64,000 nucleotides of DNA, from assembly GCA_948567375.1 (NCBI GenBank), contig OX419755.1, positions 48,998,291 through 49,062,290 on the forward strand, written 5' to 3'. Source of the DNA: Lunularia cruciata (lineage: Eukaryota; Streptophyta; Marchantiopsida; Lunulariales; Lunulariaceae). Numbering within the stretch: position 1 is the stretch's first letter; each line of letters opens with the position of its first letter. A program made the position numbers and the translations under genes. The notes under the pieces were generated by a model that saw nothing but the letters and a program-made list of their open reading frames with translations, had not been told where the DNA came from and searched no databases. This document shows positions 44,834 to 57,009 of the stretch, piece after piece.

Positions 44834-45525
44834 TGTGAGCCGGCCTATCTCTCACTCAAGATGAACCTCTGATGGCTATTATGGTAGCGCACCATGGACT
44901 AAGAAGGCAAGGAACCCAAACTCCATCATACTCCTCCAAGGCTAACACTCCAAGACTCAAGACATTGCTCACTAGAGAACTCAATGAGAGAGAGATAGTT
45001 GCAAATGAAAGGATGATGAGTACCTCCTCACCCCTTGTTTATATACTTGTGAAATAGTTACATACCAAAGTTACTAATTACCGTAGTAACTCAAGTTACT
45101 AGACTAAAAGTCAAGTAAAGTCAAAAAGTAGAAAGGAATATCCATTCACATGGGCATATTCCCCTAAGCATGTGGTCTTATCTTGACCCAACCACTAAGT
45201 CAAGGATTCATTCACATGGGCTATCCTTGGACTAAAGAAGAATCTAAAACAAAAAGGCTTGCGGGCCCAAGAGTTCTCAACTCTTTCCTCAAAGCCAAAC
45301 ACCTAGGAATAATACCAAGTCAACACACTAAAATCCAAAATAGTGGTGCTCATCTTTTCTACTTCCTCTAAAGTAAGGTCCCATCTATCTTAGCTATGAC
45401 TAACTTTAGCTAACCATGACTAATATAGAACCATCCTTTATCTCTATATAAATAATATCTCTTAAGTACTTGTAATATCAAGCTAAATATCACAATACCA
45501 CACACATGCACAAATGGGTGTTACA
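44834..45525 (-). repeat. 5' LTR of element II
   Basis: Runs TGTGAGCCGGCC...GGTGTTACA in plus orientation. Differs from the 3' LTR at about eight sites, which suggests a fairly recent insertion. Confidence 0.93.
45037..45046 (-). promoter_or_regulatory. Candidate TATA box in element II/III LTRs
   Basis: GTATATAAAC on minus, about 480 bp into the LTR. The same sequence lies in all four LTRs (near 38392, 53609 and 60745). A second TATA-like stretch (ATTTATATAG) lies about 75 bp from the LTR start. Confidence 0.4.
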
Positions 45526-48500
45526 GCACATGACACTACTCCTCATATTTGTAGCAAAAACACTTCTCTAAGGTTTGGTGACTTAGTGTAAGGAGTTGTG
45601 AGTGCAAGCAAGGAGATAGTTAGATTATCCATTGTTAAGTTAGGCCACTAGGACATGACTCTTTCGTTTGCCCTTGTGAGTCCTCCATAGTAAGCACTTG
45701 GGAAGGATGAGGCCCTTGCAAGGGAATGTGACTTAGTGGAGAGGGTGCACATGCTCCTTGAGAGGAAGAGAGACTTAGCATAAAGAGAAAAAAATAATTG
45801 GGAGAAGAAAAGTACATCCCAAGGTGAGCATGTGGAGTTAGATAGGCTTATGAGCAATAGACACCTCATGATGCTTGAGTACCACGATGATGAGGAATTT
45901 TACAAGAGAGATTTTTTATTACCATAGGATTGTTAAAGAAGTCTTAGAGAGCCTATGAGGAGTTGGTGGGTATGGAGATTTAGAAAGGAATGCAAACTCA
46001 AATGGACTATACAGAGATAGTCTCTTCTAGTACATAGATTGAGATATTAGTACCCCCAAATAGAGAGAATGAAGGTTAGCCTAGAAGGAGTCCACTTTTA
46101 TTGCTGCAAAGCCCTATACACATACTTGTGAGACCCAAACCAAGCCCCATCTCCATGGAGGACCTATGGGAAAGCCTAACATGATCACTTCCCATTCTAA
46201 GATTGATTTGTGGAGACCTTGCACTTCTTACAATCTTGTGCCCACATCACCTTTTGTACATGCTACCAAGAAGATAGAATGGTATGAGGAGAGGAAAATG
46301 ATGCTCTTTTGTGAGCTTCTAGACTTAGGATGTTGAGGGAAAGGGGAACCTTATCTAGAGCCTTCATTCAACATAGAGTTTATGCTCATGAGAGGCAAAG
46401 ACCTTAGTTTTAGATGTTGGTTGCCTAGTAAATATTATATAGGATAGTAGTAAACTACTCTTTCAATGGTGTGATGCAGTGTAGTGGTATGGATAGTCAT
46501 TCATTGAGCCTTCACTAGGTTTAGATATGTTTCACAACCTAAAGTTAGAGATTTCATGGAGTATTGTACGACACATTTTGAGGTTATGATTTGGACAAAT
46601 AGCACCAAAGGAGAGATAGAGCATCTCTTTTGCTCCATGTAAGATGAAGGTTTATTTCCTAAGGAAGTACACACAGTAGCCTGGATTATAATCATACTTG
46701 ATAGAGAGGATTAGTATCATAACAATTGGAGAGGTTTCTCACATCAAACTTATAGTGGATTTAATGCTTTAGGTTTATGTCTTAGAGATATATTGATAAT
46801 TGATAGTGCATTCTTTCCATATTGTCAAAACCATTCCTCTGGTGTTATACAACTTCCTACCTTAATCTCTTTTCTATCTATTGTATTAGATACCTCATCA
46901 TTGGACCTCTTCCTAATACCCTTAGATAGATTTAATGGAGTCACTTATGTTTCAGCCATTGAGTTCCTCATTGAGGAACGAACTTCTAACCACATTCAAG
47001 ATTATAGTATATATCCTTATGAGGGTTTAGCTACCACATTATAGGATTCTCCCATTCATGATAGGGAGTGGGAGCTCATGTGGAGATATAGTCCAGTGTT
47101 GATTAGGATATCCATTATTGAGTAATTTGATTCTATGCTCAAGCATATTAGAGTACAGCCTTCTATTTGATGTGAGCAAGAGGACACAAGGATGGATGAC
47201 ACCACTCAAACAATGTACATGACATGAAGAAGTGAGTGCATGCTACATGTATATCTCACCATTTATATTTCTATAGTATGCATCATTTGAGCACACATAA
47301 TGTCCTTGGATATATCAACATTTTGCATCCATATGTTTTATATCAATGGACTGCATTTATGACCACACTTTCTAAACTTAACTAGATCATAAGTCTTGAG
47401 TTTTGTATTGTGTATGATATATTCCTAAGTTGATATTGAGTTGTGTAAGATATATTTAGAGTTGTGTATATGAAATAATACACAATAAAGTTGTGTATAC
47501 ATAACTCTAAATGGTGCAAACCATCCTCATGATAAATTAATCCAATGTTTTACATTTGGCAAATCTATCAACATTAGGCCATAAAATATTCATCCACTTT
47601 TCTGAATTTTCTAACTCTCATCTCACACATACTTTCATTCCTCTATTCTATGTCATGCAACTCTCATACATACCTATCTCACTACTTGCATAGTATGAAT
47701 ATTGTGTGTCATTTGTCATGCATTTCATGATGTGTCATTCACTAACTCCTCCTCCTCAAACTAAGAGCCCTGAACAGCCCCTAAAGTGGGGCCCAACAAC
47801 CTCCTCCCACAACCAACCACCAATGATCCCTACCTCGCAAGCGATCTCCCAAGCGGCCCTCCACCCAAACCTAAACCTTTTGCCAACGGTCCTCCATCTG
47901 AACCCTTTGGGTTTACCAAAAATCCCTAACCATAAACCTTCCACCAGACCCTCCACATTTGAAAAATCCACACTTGATTTTAATACACTCAATATTAATA
48001 CACTCAACTTTAATCAAATTCATACATTACCTTGTAATCTTCATCACCTTGTAATATAACTCAGATCATTACCACAAAATAAGAATAACCTTGTAAAATA
48101 GCCCTATTCCATTAGATCCATTGAATTAGTTTATCAACTCTTGACTCATTAAATCAAGAAAGGACTTTGGACTCATGAGACTTTGATGATTCATTTAAGA
48201 ACTCAAATCATGAAAAAGTTTCATTTGAGAAAGTTGGGTGTATCACTAAACTTGATTCAACTAAAATCTTTATAAACTATAACTACCATTATCTTTCATA
48301 TAACTATAACCCAACAACTACCCTACTCTAAAAACCCAACTTTGGTACAATTACTCAATTCTATAAACTAACTTTTCATTGAACCAACTACTACTCAACT
48401 TTGCTTATGACAAGTGATTTATAACTTGACTCTCTATTGCCTAACTTTGTAGAACAATGCCATCTTTTTATAGACTAGACCATCAAATGAACTAATCATG

Positions 48501-48892
48501 ATCACTTGCACAACCATGAGAAATTATCAAGAATTAACAATAAGAACTTTTTTGGACCTAACAATCATAACAATTAACATAAAAACATTCCAATACTCCA
48601 AAATCAACATAAAAACACTCCAAAACAGAAATCAATATGGAAACTCATTCAAAACACATTTCATATATTCTTTTGAGACATACACAAATCCAAATTCTGT
48701 AATACTTGGCTATCTACAATCTACTTCGTAATAATACTTTATTATTGTAGGTAGTGGGTAAAATACCAATACTTTGCAAAACTGTTTTGTAAAATCAGTT
48801 GTTCTATAGAAAAACTTAACCATCTCTTTGTTCTTTGTGCTACTTTGTAGAATTTGATTAAATGTAATCAATAGTTTAGTCTAGAATATGAA
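45526..48892. other. 3.4 kb old repeat-like DNA, no gene recognised
   Basis: An open frame at 46793-47044 (plus, 83 codons) and its surroundings (46680-47100) look like decayed coding sequence, but I cannot place a domain. A 57-bp hairpin lies at about 47456-47512 (TTTAGAGTT...AACTCTAAA). Confidence 0.35.
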
Positions 48893-49294
48893 CTAAGAAT
48901 TTGGGATTTGTGTGTAATCCCTTGGAGCATTACCATCATTCATGGCATCCAAAGATATTCCATCTATCTGACTAAGAGTTCTCAGTATAAATTTGATCCC
49001 TTTAGGTGTTTTCCTTGACCTAGCTAATTTTGATATCTTTAAGTGGAAGTGCCTTGACTTAGCATATCTCTCTTTTATGCAGATTTTCTCTACTTTGGAT
49101 CTCATCTTCTGCCACCTCAACTTCTTTACCACCTTTGCTTTCACTCGTATCTTCTCTATCTCGGCTATTTGTTGAGCTTCTATTTTTCCCAATCTATATC
49201 TTTCTTTTGCTTCCAAGGACTCAACTCTCAATTTTGATTGATTGGAATGATCTTGCATAAAGGAAGCCAAGGTAGAGGAAGATGCCACTCTCAC
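48893..49294 (-). pseudogene. Basic coiled-coil C-terminal fragment, possibly transposon-associated
   Basis: 133 codons, rich in Lys, Arg and Glu: ASFMQDHSNQSKLRVESLEA, then EIEKIRVKAKVVKKLRWQKM. Such 'lysine-rich helix after a Ser-rich stretch' tails occur in Myb/trihelix-like proteins coded by plant DNA transposons. There is no catalytic domain. An upstream frame (49295-49380) continues the basic character but is broken. Confidence 0.3.
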
Positions 49295-49867
49295 ATGCCT
49301 TCCCTTTTTCCCTTTCCTTGATTCATGCCTTCATTCACCATCACCATCCTCTTTATCCAAGATTGCCCTTTCCTCCTTTGTTGGTGTGGCAATACCTTGG
49401 CCCACCCTTTTCTCCCTTTCTTTTGCCAGTACTAGAGCCTTATCTGCCCCAATTCCTCCTCATATGTACATGGGGCTTGTGCAAGAAGAATTGCATGAGG
49501 TAAATGTACATAGGAAACAAGGTTCAAATGAAAATTTGCTTGAGAATCTACTCATAACAAAGAAACATGTTCCAAATTTGATTGACATGGTGTAACACAA
49601 GAATACAATCTACTATCCACTTCATGTAGATCTAACCCATGAATTTATTTTGGTGCCACATGCAAAGATATAGCCAAAATGGAGGAAGGTACTAGGAACT
49701 ATACCTAGAAAAAAAATGGTAGAGGTTTTGTTACAATATTTGCAACACCAAAGCTAGTTTGCTCGGATGTCTGGAGTGATAGTCTTGGCAGTCAAAGTTA
49801 TATTAGTACTTGCTCAAAGACTACTTAGTGGTGGCCAAATTTTGTATTAATGCTATTGATTACACTA
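49295..49867. other. No gene recognised
   Basis: Short frames, no motif. Confidence 0.35.
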
Positions 49868-50420
49868 TATGACCCACTCTCACTTGGACCATTTGCATTG
49901 TCAAATGTGCCATCAATGACTACATTAGGGCTAGAGATTTAGATTGAGTAATGGATATACCTTTGAAATGCAGCTCCAAAGAGCTCACTTCTTTGATGTT
50001 GAGCCTTTGAGCTCTTAGCTATAATGGACAGAGGTTAGCAAGTCACTTGGAGTCTCTTAGCTAGAATGGATGTAGTTTGATTGTAATTATTGCTCATTAT
50101 TTGCAGATCATTGAATTGAAGATTGATTTTTGATTTGAATTGAGTTTAATTTGAGTTGATTGTAAACTAATTACATTAAGAAGTGAGAATCAAGGAGAAA
50201 TTGGGTGAAAACCAAGTTCATTGGTGGTATCTCCAAGCCTGGTTAGATTGTTGATACCTAGATCATGATTACTCAAAATTCTTCTTGAATTGTGTGGATT
50301 GTGGGTAGAAGCACTACTTGAGTTGTTGTAAATTTTATAGTGGAGCAAATGGTGTGCAAAAGCATTGCTATGAGAATTGAATCAATTTAAGACTATGGTG
50401 TTTAATTTGAGCCCCAAGGA
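49868..50420 (+). repeat. LTR-like repeat, left arm of a large inverted pair
   Basis: Aligns with the reverse complement of 51930-52475: TCAAATGTGCCA, GGATATACC, AGAGCTCACTTCTTTGATG, TTGAGCCTTTGAG, TCTTAGCTAGA, AAGTGAGA.TCAAG and GGAAATTGGGTG occur in the same order. Substitutions and small indels are many, so the copies are old. Confidence 0.7.
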
Positions 50421-50444
50421 TGTGAAATCAAAGTCAAATCAATG

Positions 50445-51560
50445 GACTCTCCAAGTGTTGAAAACAACTCCTTCCATGTCATGAAGTGTGTGAACAAAGT
50501 AAAGTTCCATATCTACTATAAATCACACCAACTATCAAACTCCTAGATAAAGTCATCCAATTCAATGGTACCCATTGTATTAGAGTAGCACTTGGGACCT
50601 TTGGAGTCCCCATAAATCTTTTCTATGTCCCAAAAAAATGGTGTGGATACACCAAGTGCATTCTCAATGGAATCAAACTTGTATCAAATTGTATCAAACT
50701 CCCTTGTATCAAACTCCAACTCACACTCAATCTCTTTCCTCATTGAGACTTGAGATACAAACTGATACCAAGTGCCACTTTGGGTAAACCCACTTTTTAC
50801 TACTAGGGAATCTCCTTGGGAATCTCCAAAGAACTCTATTATGACAAAGTAACTCAAATCATAACCATAACCACCACAAGTACCCCCACCAAAGAATCAC
50901 CACTAAGTGCCACTACCAAGTACCAATACCAACTAAACACACTCACTAATAAAGTTATAACTGCAACAACTATATTATGGGTAAGGATGACATGTAACCT
51001 AACATCACAACATGCATTCTCATGCTTTGTAAGTCATCATTTCTTGCCTCACCAAAGAGAAAAACAAGTAATCTGATTGGTCATCAATCTAGTTCCACTA
51101 TCAAGAGCACACTAGAGCACCAACGCTCTAAAGTCAGGGCACCTCACATAAACATGGTGCACAAACAAGAAGTAAAGAATGGAGGGGGCCCAATCACAAG
51201 AAGTCTAAACAAAACCCTCATTCTCATAAATCAACACCAGATTGACTCTACCACCATTTTGCATTCGATATAATAAGAGTGTCTATCTACTTCCTAAGCT
51301 ATCGGTATCACCAAGAATGATCAAATTGCCTCTCTTAGCTAGAGTTACATGTGTATAGTTATGAGTAGAACAGTCACTAAGATAACAAGTGAAGGTGGAC
51401 CAGTTGGCTAGGGAACCAATCTAGGAACAAGAGATCTAGGTTCAAACTCTATTGTGCATAATCCAGCAAGGTGGGTAGATTTTGCCAAACAATGACAAAA
51501 AACTACTCTAAACTAGCTAGCTTCATGCCAACAAGTTGGCTTGTTAGGCCTTCATAGCCT
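50445..51560 (+). repeat. Diverged 1.1-kb repeat, partner of 61838-62900
   Basis: Shares CCAAGTGTTGAAA.CAAC, TATCAAACTCCT, AAAGTCATCCAA and GGTACCCATTGTA, then CCACCACAAGTACCCC, ATCAACA..AGATTGA and AGATTTTGCCAAA, in the same order with the partner. No ORF is conserved. It lies inside the inverted LTR-like pair. Confidence 0.75.
51385..51480 (+). repeat. tRNA-like (SINE-like) segment
   Basis: An A-box-like TTGGCTAGGGAACC and, about 43 bp later, a B-box-like GGTTCAAACTC stand at Pol III promoter spacing. The partner copy near 62735-62800 has ATTGGCAAGGGCACC and AGTTCAAGCC. The cloverleaf itself is poor, so this is a SINE head or a decayed tRNA, not a tRNA gene. Confidence 0.35.
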
Positions 51561-51929
51561 CTCATAGCCTATGCCTTGAAGCCACTAAATGCCAAAATTC
51601 AACCAAATGAGGCCTTTCTTCTTGCCAATTTGAACTCTCTCCAAATCTGAGATGTTTTTTCTTAAGAATTCAAACCCTCTCCAAATCTAGCAAACCTTCT
51701 CCAAATCTGGCCAAGCTCATCCAACTCAACCAAAATCTGACATAAATCTAATATCACTCCTCCACTAAATCTGACATAATTCCTCCAAAGGTGCTTGATG
51801 GCTAAAATCTCCACTTGATCTAAATTGGAAGGATGGGGATCTCCAAACCTCTTATTTGAGGAGATGTGTTCAATTTTACATTTTGAGCTCAATCCGCACC
51901 AAATTAGCCCTACTTTCACCTCTTATGAT

Positions 51930-52475
51930 CAAATCAAACACTATTGTTTGAAATAGACTTCATTTTCATCAAAATTAGCCAACACTTTGCACACCATCTA
52001 CTCCATTGCCAAATTTGCATTGATTCACACAAAGCTTCTACACACAATCACTCTCAAGGAAATATGAACCACAATTGAGGTACCAATGATCAATTAAGCT
52101 TGGAGATAAAACCAACACCCTCAGTTCTTGCACCGAATTTCCTCTTGACTCTCACTTCTTTGATGTAATAAGTTTTTCATCAACTAGAATCACACTCAAA
52201 TAGATTAGTACTTGATCATTCATTCAATCACTTTGCCAATAATCATGTATTGATTACAGTCATGACACACCCACTCTAGCTAAGAGACTTTAGGTGACAC
52301 TTGTTGGTTGTTGCCCACCATAGCCAAGAAACTCAAAGGCTCAACATCAAAGAAGTGAGCTCTCCGGAGCTACACTTTGAAGATATACCCTTGATTTTGA
52401 CCTAGGTCTTCAACCTTGATGGTCTTATTGGTGGCACATTTGATAATGAAAATGGTGCAAATGATAATGGGTCCC
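51930..52475 (-). repeat. LTR-like repeat, right arm of the large inverted pair
   Basis: Reverse-complement partner of 49868-50420. The two arms are about 1.5 kb apart. Confidence 0.7.
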
Positions 52476-52720
52476 ACCACATGATCAGTACCCCAAATAT
52501 AAAATTGGACCTTCAACAAGTATTCCATGAGTAATTACCAAAATACCTATGACTACCAACACTACTACTCCAATGTTTGAGCAATGTAAATTTGACACTA
52601 CAAATGTCGTGACATACCTCTTGCAGTAGTACTTCCAATCATAATAGCACCATCTCTAACTTGTGCACCTCCATTGGATACACTAACACTACTAGAGCTA
52701 GAACTCATATGTACCATTGA

Positions 52721-53154
52721 TGCAATAGACCAAGGAGAGAAATAGGATAATCTAAGATCAAAGTGAAATATCACATTAGGACTCTTGAATGAGTGAAACT
52801 TTGAATGCTTAGCATGAGTTGGCTTTGGTATTTGTAAAGAACATACAAGGCTCTTGAGAAGCTTCCTTCTAGAACCCGCCTACTTGGCATGCAAGCTAAG
52901 CTATTCAAGAAGTTTCCCAAGAAGCTTCCTTCTAGAAGCCAACTACTTGGCATGCAAGCTAAGCTAGCCAAGAAGCTTCCTAAGAAGTTTCCTCCTAGAA
53001 GTCACCACTTTGCATTGCACATTACTCAATACTTGGAAGGTACTAAGTAGCTTCCTAGATACTTATAGAATATTCTTAACATTCTTGGCTAATTTGGCCT
53101 ATTTGCTAGTTTGTTGATCTTGACTAACTTGTTTGTAAACTCTATATTGTTACG
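52721..53154 (-). repeat. Solo LTR of the element I family
   Basis: Matches the whole 5' LTR of element I (GACCAAGGAGAGAAATAGGA, GGCTTTGGTATTT, GAAGCTTCCTTCTAGAA, CTATATTGTTAC) with no interior next to it. Flanks ATTGA (left) and ATTAA (right) may be a decayed 5-bp target duplication. Such solo LTRs come from LTR-LTR recombination. Confidence 0.8.
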
Positions 53155-53405
53155 ATTAATCTACCCCTAGAAACCAAGCCTAAAGTGATAGAGATATAGT
53201 TTAGAGACCAATATTATCTCCATAGCTCAATCTCCTCCAAGTGAGCTCTCTTGAACTCATGATAGTGTAATATTCCAAGGATAGAGAAAAACAATACAAA
53301 AAACATGAATTCCACACTCAAACTCCGATGCCCTAAAGGAGCACCTTCTCTTTATTATATAACCAAAGAGTATCTCCTCCAAGGAAGCTCCACCATAGGA
53401 TGAGG
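53155..53405. repeat. Older repeat split by element III (left part)
   Basis: AATATTCCAAGGATA, CACACTCAAAC, AAAGGAGCACCTTCTCTTTATT and CTCCTCCAAGGAAGCTCCACC match 62908-63060. The sequence resumes right of element III at 61230 (CAACAAGCTCCACCCTTAGAT, matching 63081 on). Confidence 0.75.
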
Positions 53406-54095
53406 TGTGAGCCGGCCTGTCTCTCACTCAGGATGAACCTCTGATGGCTATTATGGTAACGCACCATGGACTAAGAAGGCAAGGAACCCAAACTCCATCA
53501 TACTCCTCCAAGGCTAACACTCCAAGACTCAAGACATTGCTCACTAGAGAACTCAATGAGAGAGAGATAGGTGCAATTGAAAGGATGTTGAGTACCTCCT
53601 CACTCCTTGTTTATATACTTATGAAATAGTTACGTACCAAAGTTACTAATTACCGTAGTAACTCAAGTTACTAGACCTAAAGGCAACTAAAGTCAAAAAG
53701 TAGAAAGGAATATCCATTCACATGGGCATATTCCCCTAAGCATGTGGTCTTATCTTAACCCAACCACTAAGTCAAGGATTCCTTCACATGGGCTATCCTT
53801 GGACTAAAGAAGAATCTAAAACGAAAAGGCTTGCGGGCCCAAGAGTTCTCAACTCTTTCCTCAAAGCCAAACACCTAGGAATAATACCAAGTCAACACAC
53901 TAAAATCCAAAATAGTGGTGCTCATCTTTTCTGCTTCCTCTAAAGTAAGGTCCCCTCTATCTTAGCTATGACTAACTTTAGCTAACCATGACTAATATAG
54001 AACCATCCTTTATCTCTATATAAATAATCTCTTAAGTACTTGTAAAACCAAGCTAAATATCACAATACCACACACATGCACAAATGAGTGTTACA
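53406..54095 (-). repeat. 3' LTR of element III
   Basis: TGTGAGCCGGCC...GAGTGTTACA in plus orientation. Confidence 0.93.
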
Positions 54096-54104
54096 TTTAC
54101 CCCC
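54096..54104 (-). other. Polypurine tract of element III
   Basis: GGGGGTAAA on minus, as in element II. Confidence 0.75.
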
Positions 54105-54143
54105 AGACTAAGTTTTCACTTTGTACTCAAAGTGAAGGTCTCT

Positions 54144-54803
54144 CTACCTTCTATGGTACATCTTCAACTTATCATGGTTAATCCTATCAAAGTGTCTTCC
54201 TCCCAACTCCTTGAGATCATAGGTGTAATTGCCCCACACCTTCTCCACTATGAAAGGTCCAAAGTACTTAGGCAAAAACTTCTTTTGCACTCTCTTGAAT
54301 CGAATGGAATCAAATAACATTACCCAATCACCTTCCTTGAAAGGCTCCACCTTCTTCTTGCCTTGCCTCTTGTCATAGCTCTCCTTTTGTTTCCTTTGGG
54401 CTTGCTCCACTTGAACCATAGCAACTGCTCTTGCCTCTTCCAACTCCATGAGTTGATCCTTCCTTGACTTCTCTGCATCACCTCCTTGTGCTTTCTTCAA
54501 TCTCCTATGAATGCTTTGGAAGGTAGGAAGATCAAAGTGAATAGGTAAGGTAGACTCAATACCATACACCAATTGAAATGGAGAATATCCGGTAGAAGTC
54601 TTCATGGTTGTCCTATACTCCCACAAAATTGCATGAATCCTCTTGTCCCAATGATGTTTAGCCCCCTCCATTTCTGCATCTTTGGCCAACATCATGCACA
54701 AGGTCTGATTGGTTCTCTTTGCCAAGCCATTGGAATTTGGCTTATAGGATGTAGTTACTCTATGTGTGATAGAGAAATGTCATAGCATGGCTATAGTAAT
54801 GCT
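54144..54803 (-). pseudogene. Integrase core end and C-terminus, element III
   Basis: 193 codons are open from 54725. They hold the catalytic Glu (AKRTNQTL region, where the usual A-E-R-T-N has Lys in place of Glu, so the catalytic residue is lost) and the GPY/F module PKYFGPFIVEKVW. A Gly-to-stop change at 54801-54803 separates it from the first part of the core. Confidence 0.85.
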
Positions 54804-56597
54804 TCATGTAAACTCTCCTCCTCTATCAGAAACCAACTCCAAAGGGCATCCAAACCTAGTGATAATGCGTTCATAAAGAAATTTACCCACTTCATCTTCA
54901 TTCTTGTCCCTCAATGTTCTAGCCTCAACCCACTTGGTAAGGTAATTAGTAACTACCACAATGTACCGATTGTTCCTTGGGGTTCTATTGAGAGGACCTA
55001 CAAAATCAATTCCCCACTTCTCAAAAGGTCCTAGCAATGGAATTGATCTAAGTGGTGGAATGGATGTAGACTTTCTAGCAAAAGCTTGAAAAACATGATA
55101 AGTTTTGCAATAATCAAGACAATGCTTGAAAATCCCTCTCCAATGGTAACCTGCATCTAGAATCTTGAAAGCAGTCACCTTTCCTGCAAAGTGTCCTCCA
55201 CATACTAAACCTTCATGAAACTCCTTTAGGAGTAGGATAGACTCTTCCTTACCCACTGCTCTTCGAAGAAGACCATTTGCTCCTTGGTGAAAAAAAATAT
55301 CCTCTACCATTGTGTAAGGTCTAGATCTTGCTGCAAGGGCCTTCCTCTCCCTAGCATGCATCCCTTTTGGATAGTTACCTCTTGTCATAAAATCCACAAT
55401 CTCCTTGTACTCCATTGGAACCTCTTGAGTGATTGAGATTGTCATGAGCTCCTCATCCGGGAAGGAATCATCCACTGGCTCATCTCCATCATGATCATAG
55501 GCTCTAGATAACAAATCAGCATTTGTATGTTTCTTTGCTGGCCTTTCCTCAATGGTGTAGTCATACTCAGACAAGAGTATCATCCACCTTGCTAGTCTCC
55601 CTTCAACATTAGGCTTGTTGAAGATGTACTTCAAAGCCTTGTGATCCATGACAATGGTGGCTTTCCCTCCAATCAAGTAGTGTCTAAACTTCTTGAGACC
55701 AAAGATCACTGCCAACCCTTCTCTCTTCGTGACAGAGTAGTTCTTCTCTGTTGAAACCATCGGCCTACTAGCATAAGCTATTGGATGATCATGCCCATCT
55801 TGGTCTAATTGACTAAGAGTGCATCCTATAGCTACATTAGAAGCATCAATGTAGAGGATGAAAGCCTTACTCCAATCAGGTTTAGCAAGAATTGGAGCTA
55901 CAACAAGGGATTGCTTGAGATCCTCAAAAGCTTTGAGAGCCTCCTTGTCCTCCAAAATCACCATGTAATCTACACCCTTCTTCATGTAGATGGTCAATGC
56001 ATAAGCCTTTTTGGAAAATGAGAAGATGAACCTCCTATAGTATCCAACTATCCCCAAGAATTGGCGTAACTTTGTCAAGCTTGAAGGGAATGGAAGCCTT
56101 GAGATTTTCCTCACCTTCTCAAGATCAACTACTATTCCATCCTTGGAGATGATGTGCCCCAAAATTAGACCTTCTTCACATCCAAAAATGCACTTCTCTA
56201 GGTTGAGTGATGCATTTGCCTCATCCAAGCATTGCAAGACTTTGATTAGGTGCTCAAAGTGCTCCTCCTTGCTCCCATAGATACAAAAGTCATCAATGAA
56301 GTCTCTCAAAAATTTCCCAATGAAAGGTTCAAATACCTTGTTTATGAACCATTGGAATGTGGCTGGAGCATTGCAAAACCCAAAATGCATGACCTTGAAA
56401 GCGTAAGTTCCACAAGGTGTGGTGAATGTGGTGAGTTGTTGATGCTCTAGTGCAATCTTGATTTGGTTATATCCCCTATAACCATCTCCAAAACTGTACC
56501 TCTCATGACCTCCAAACCTCCTCCAAGATCTCATCAATGAATGGCAATGGGTAGTAGTCCTTCTTGGTAACAAAATTGAGCTTCTTGTAATCCACAC
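54804..56597 (-). pseudogene. RT, RNase H and integrase N-terminal part, element III
   Basis: 597 open codons: FGDGYRGYNQI, FGFCNAPATFQWFIN, FIDDFCIYGS, FILYIDASNVAIGC (the Asp-containing RNase H start), HKALKYIFNKPN, HANADLLSRA-like HTNADLLSRA, the zinc part HEGLVCGGH...CLDYC, and the first integrase Asp (GIDFVGPL). Joined to the upstream frame only through a 1-bp frameshift near 56515. Confidence 0.9.
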
Positions 56598-57006
56598 ATA
56601 CCCAAAGCTTGCCTTTCTTTTTCTTCACAATGACAATTGGAGACACCCATTCTGAATTCTCCACCTCAAAGATAAATCCAGCTTCCTTGAGCTTATCAAT
56701 CTCCTCCTTCACAACCAAAGATATTGGTGGGCTAATGTGATGTTGCTTTTGGCGGATTGGTCTTGCATGTGACTCCACCTCTATCTTGTGCTCCTCCAAG
56801 GTGACTTCCTTCAAATCCCTGTAACTAAAAGCAAACACATGGATGAACTTACAGAAAATCTCCTCAAATCTCACCTTCTCCTCCTTGGTAACATTTGGAC
56901 CATACTTGAGGGTAGATAACCTTCTCTCTACCTCCTCAAGTGTCAATGGTGATTTATCTGGGTCCTTCAAAACCTCTAGCTTAGGTGCAAAATCCATAGC
57001 ACACAA
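56503..57006 (-). pseudogene. RT N-terminal part, element III
   Basis: 167 codons, with WVSPIVIVKKKKGKLWVCVD and YYPLPFIDEILEEV, then a stop after a 1-bp insertion relative to element II. Confidence 0.9.
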
Positions 57007-57009
57007 AAG

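Larger units (their letters stand above)
38188..45525 (-). mobile_element. Element II: Ty3/Gypsy LTR retrotransposon, complete length, broken
   Basis: 7,338 bp with LTRs of about 690 bp that differ at only about eight places by eye. Order on minus: 5' LTR, primer site, 57-codon leader ORF, CCHC ORF, gag, protease, RT, RNase H, integrase, polypurine tract, 3' LTR. The 4 bp GCAC occur on both sides (38184-38187 and 45526-45529), which may be a shortened target-site duplication. Breaks include a gag deletion of about 481 bp, nonsense codons and a frameshift in RT. There is no chromodomain after integrase, so it is a different clade from element I. The primer site resembles that of Tat/Athila-type elements. 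Confidence 0.92.

Noticed and set aside
44872-45057. Recurrent 61-codon plus-strand frame in each LTR (also 53444, 60579)
   Set aside because: It repeats only because the LTRs are copies. It is antisense to the element and has no motif.
38188-45525. Endogenous pararetrovirus or envelope-bearing element
   Set aside because: No envelope-like ORF follows integrase and no viral movement or coat protein is seen. The order gag-PR-RT-RH-IN with LTRs is that of an ordinary Ty3/Gypsy element.
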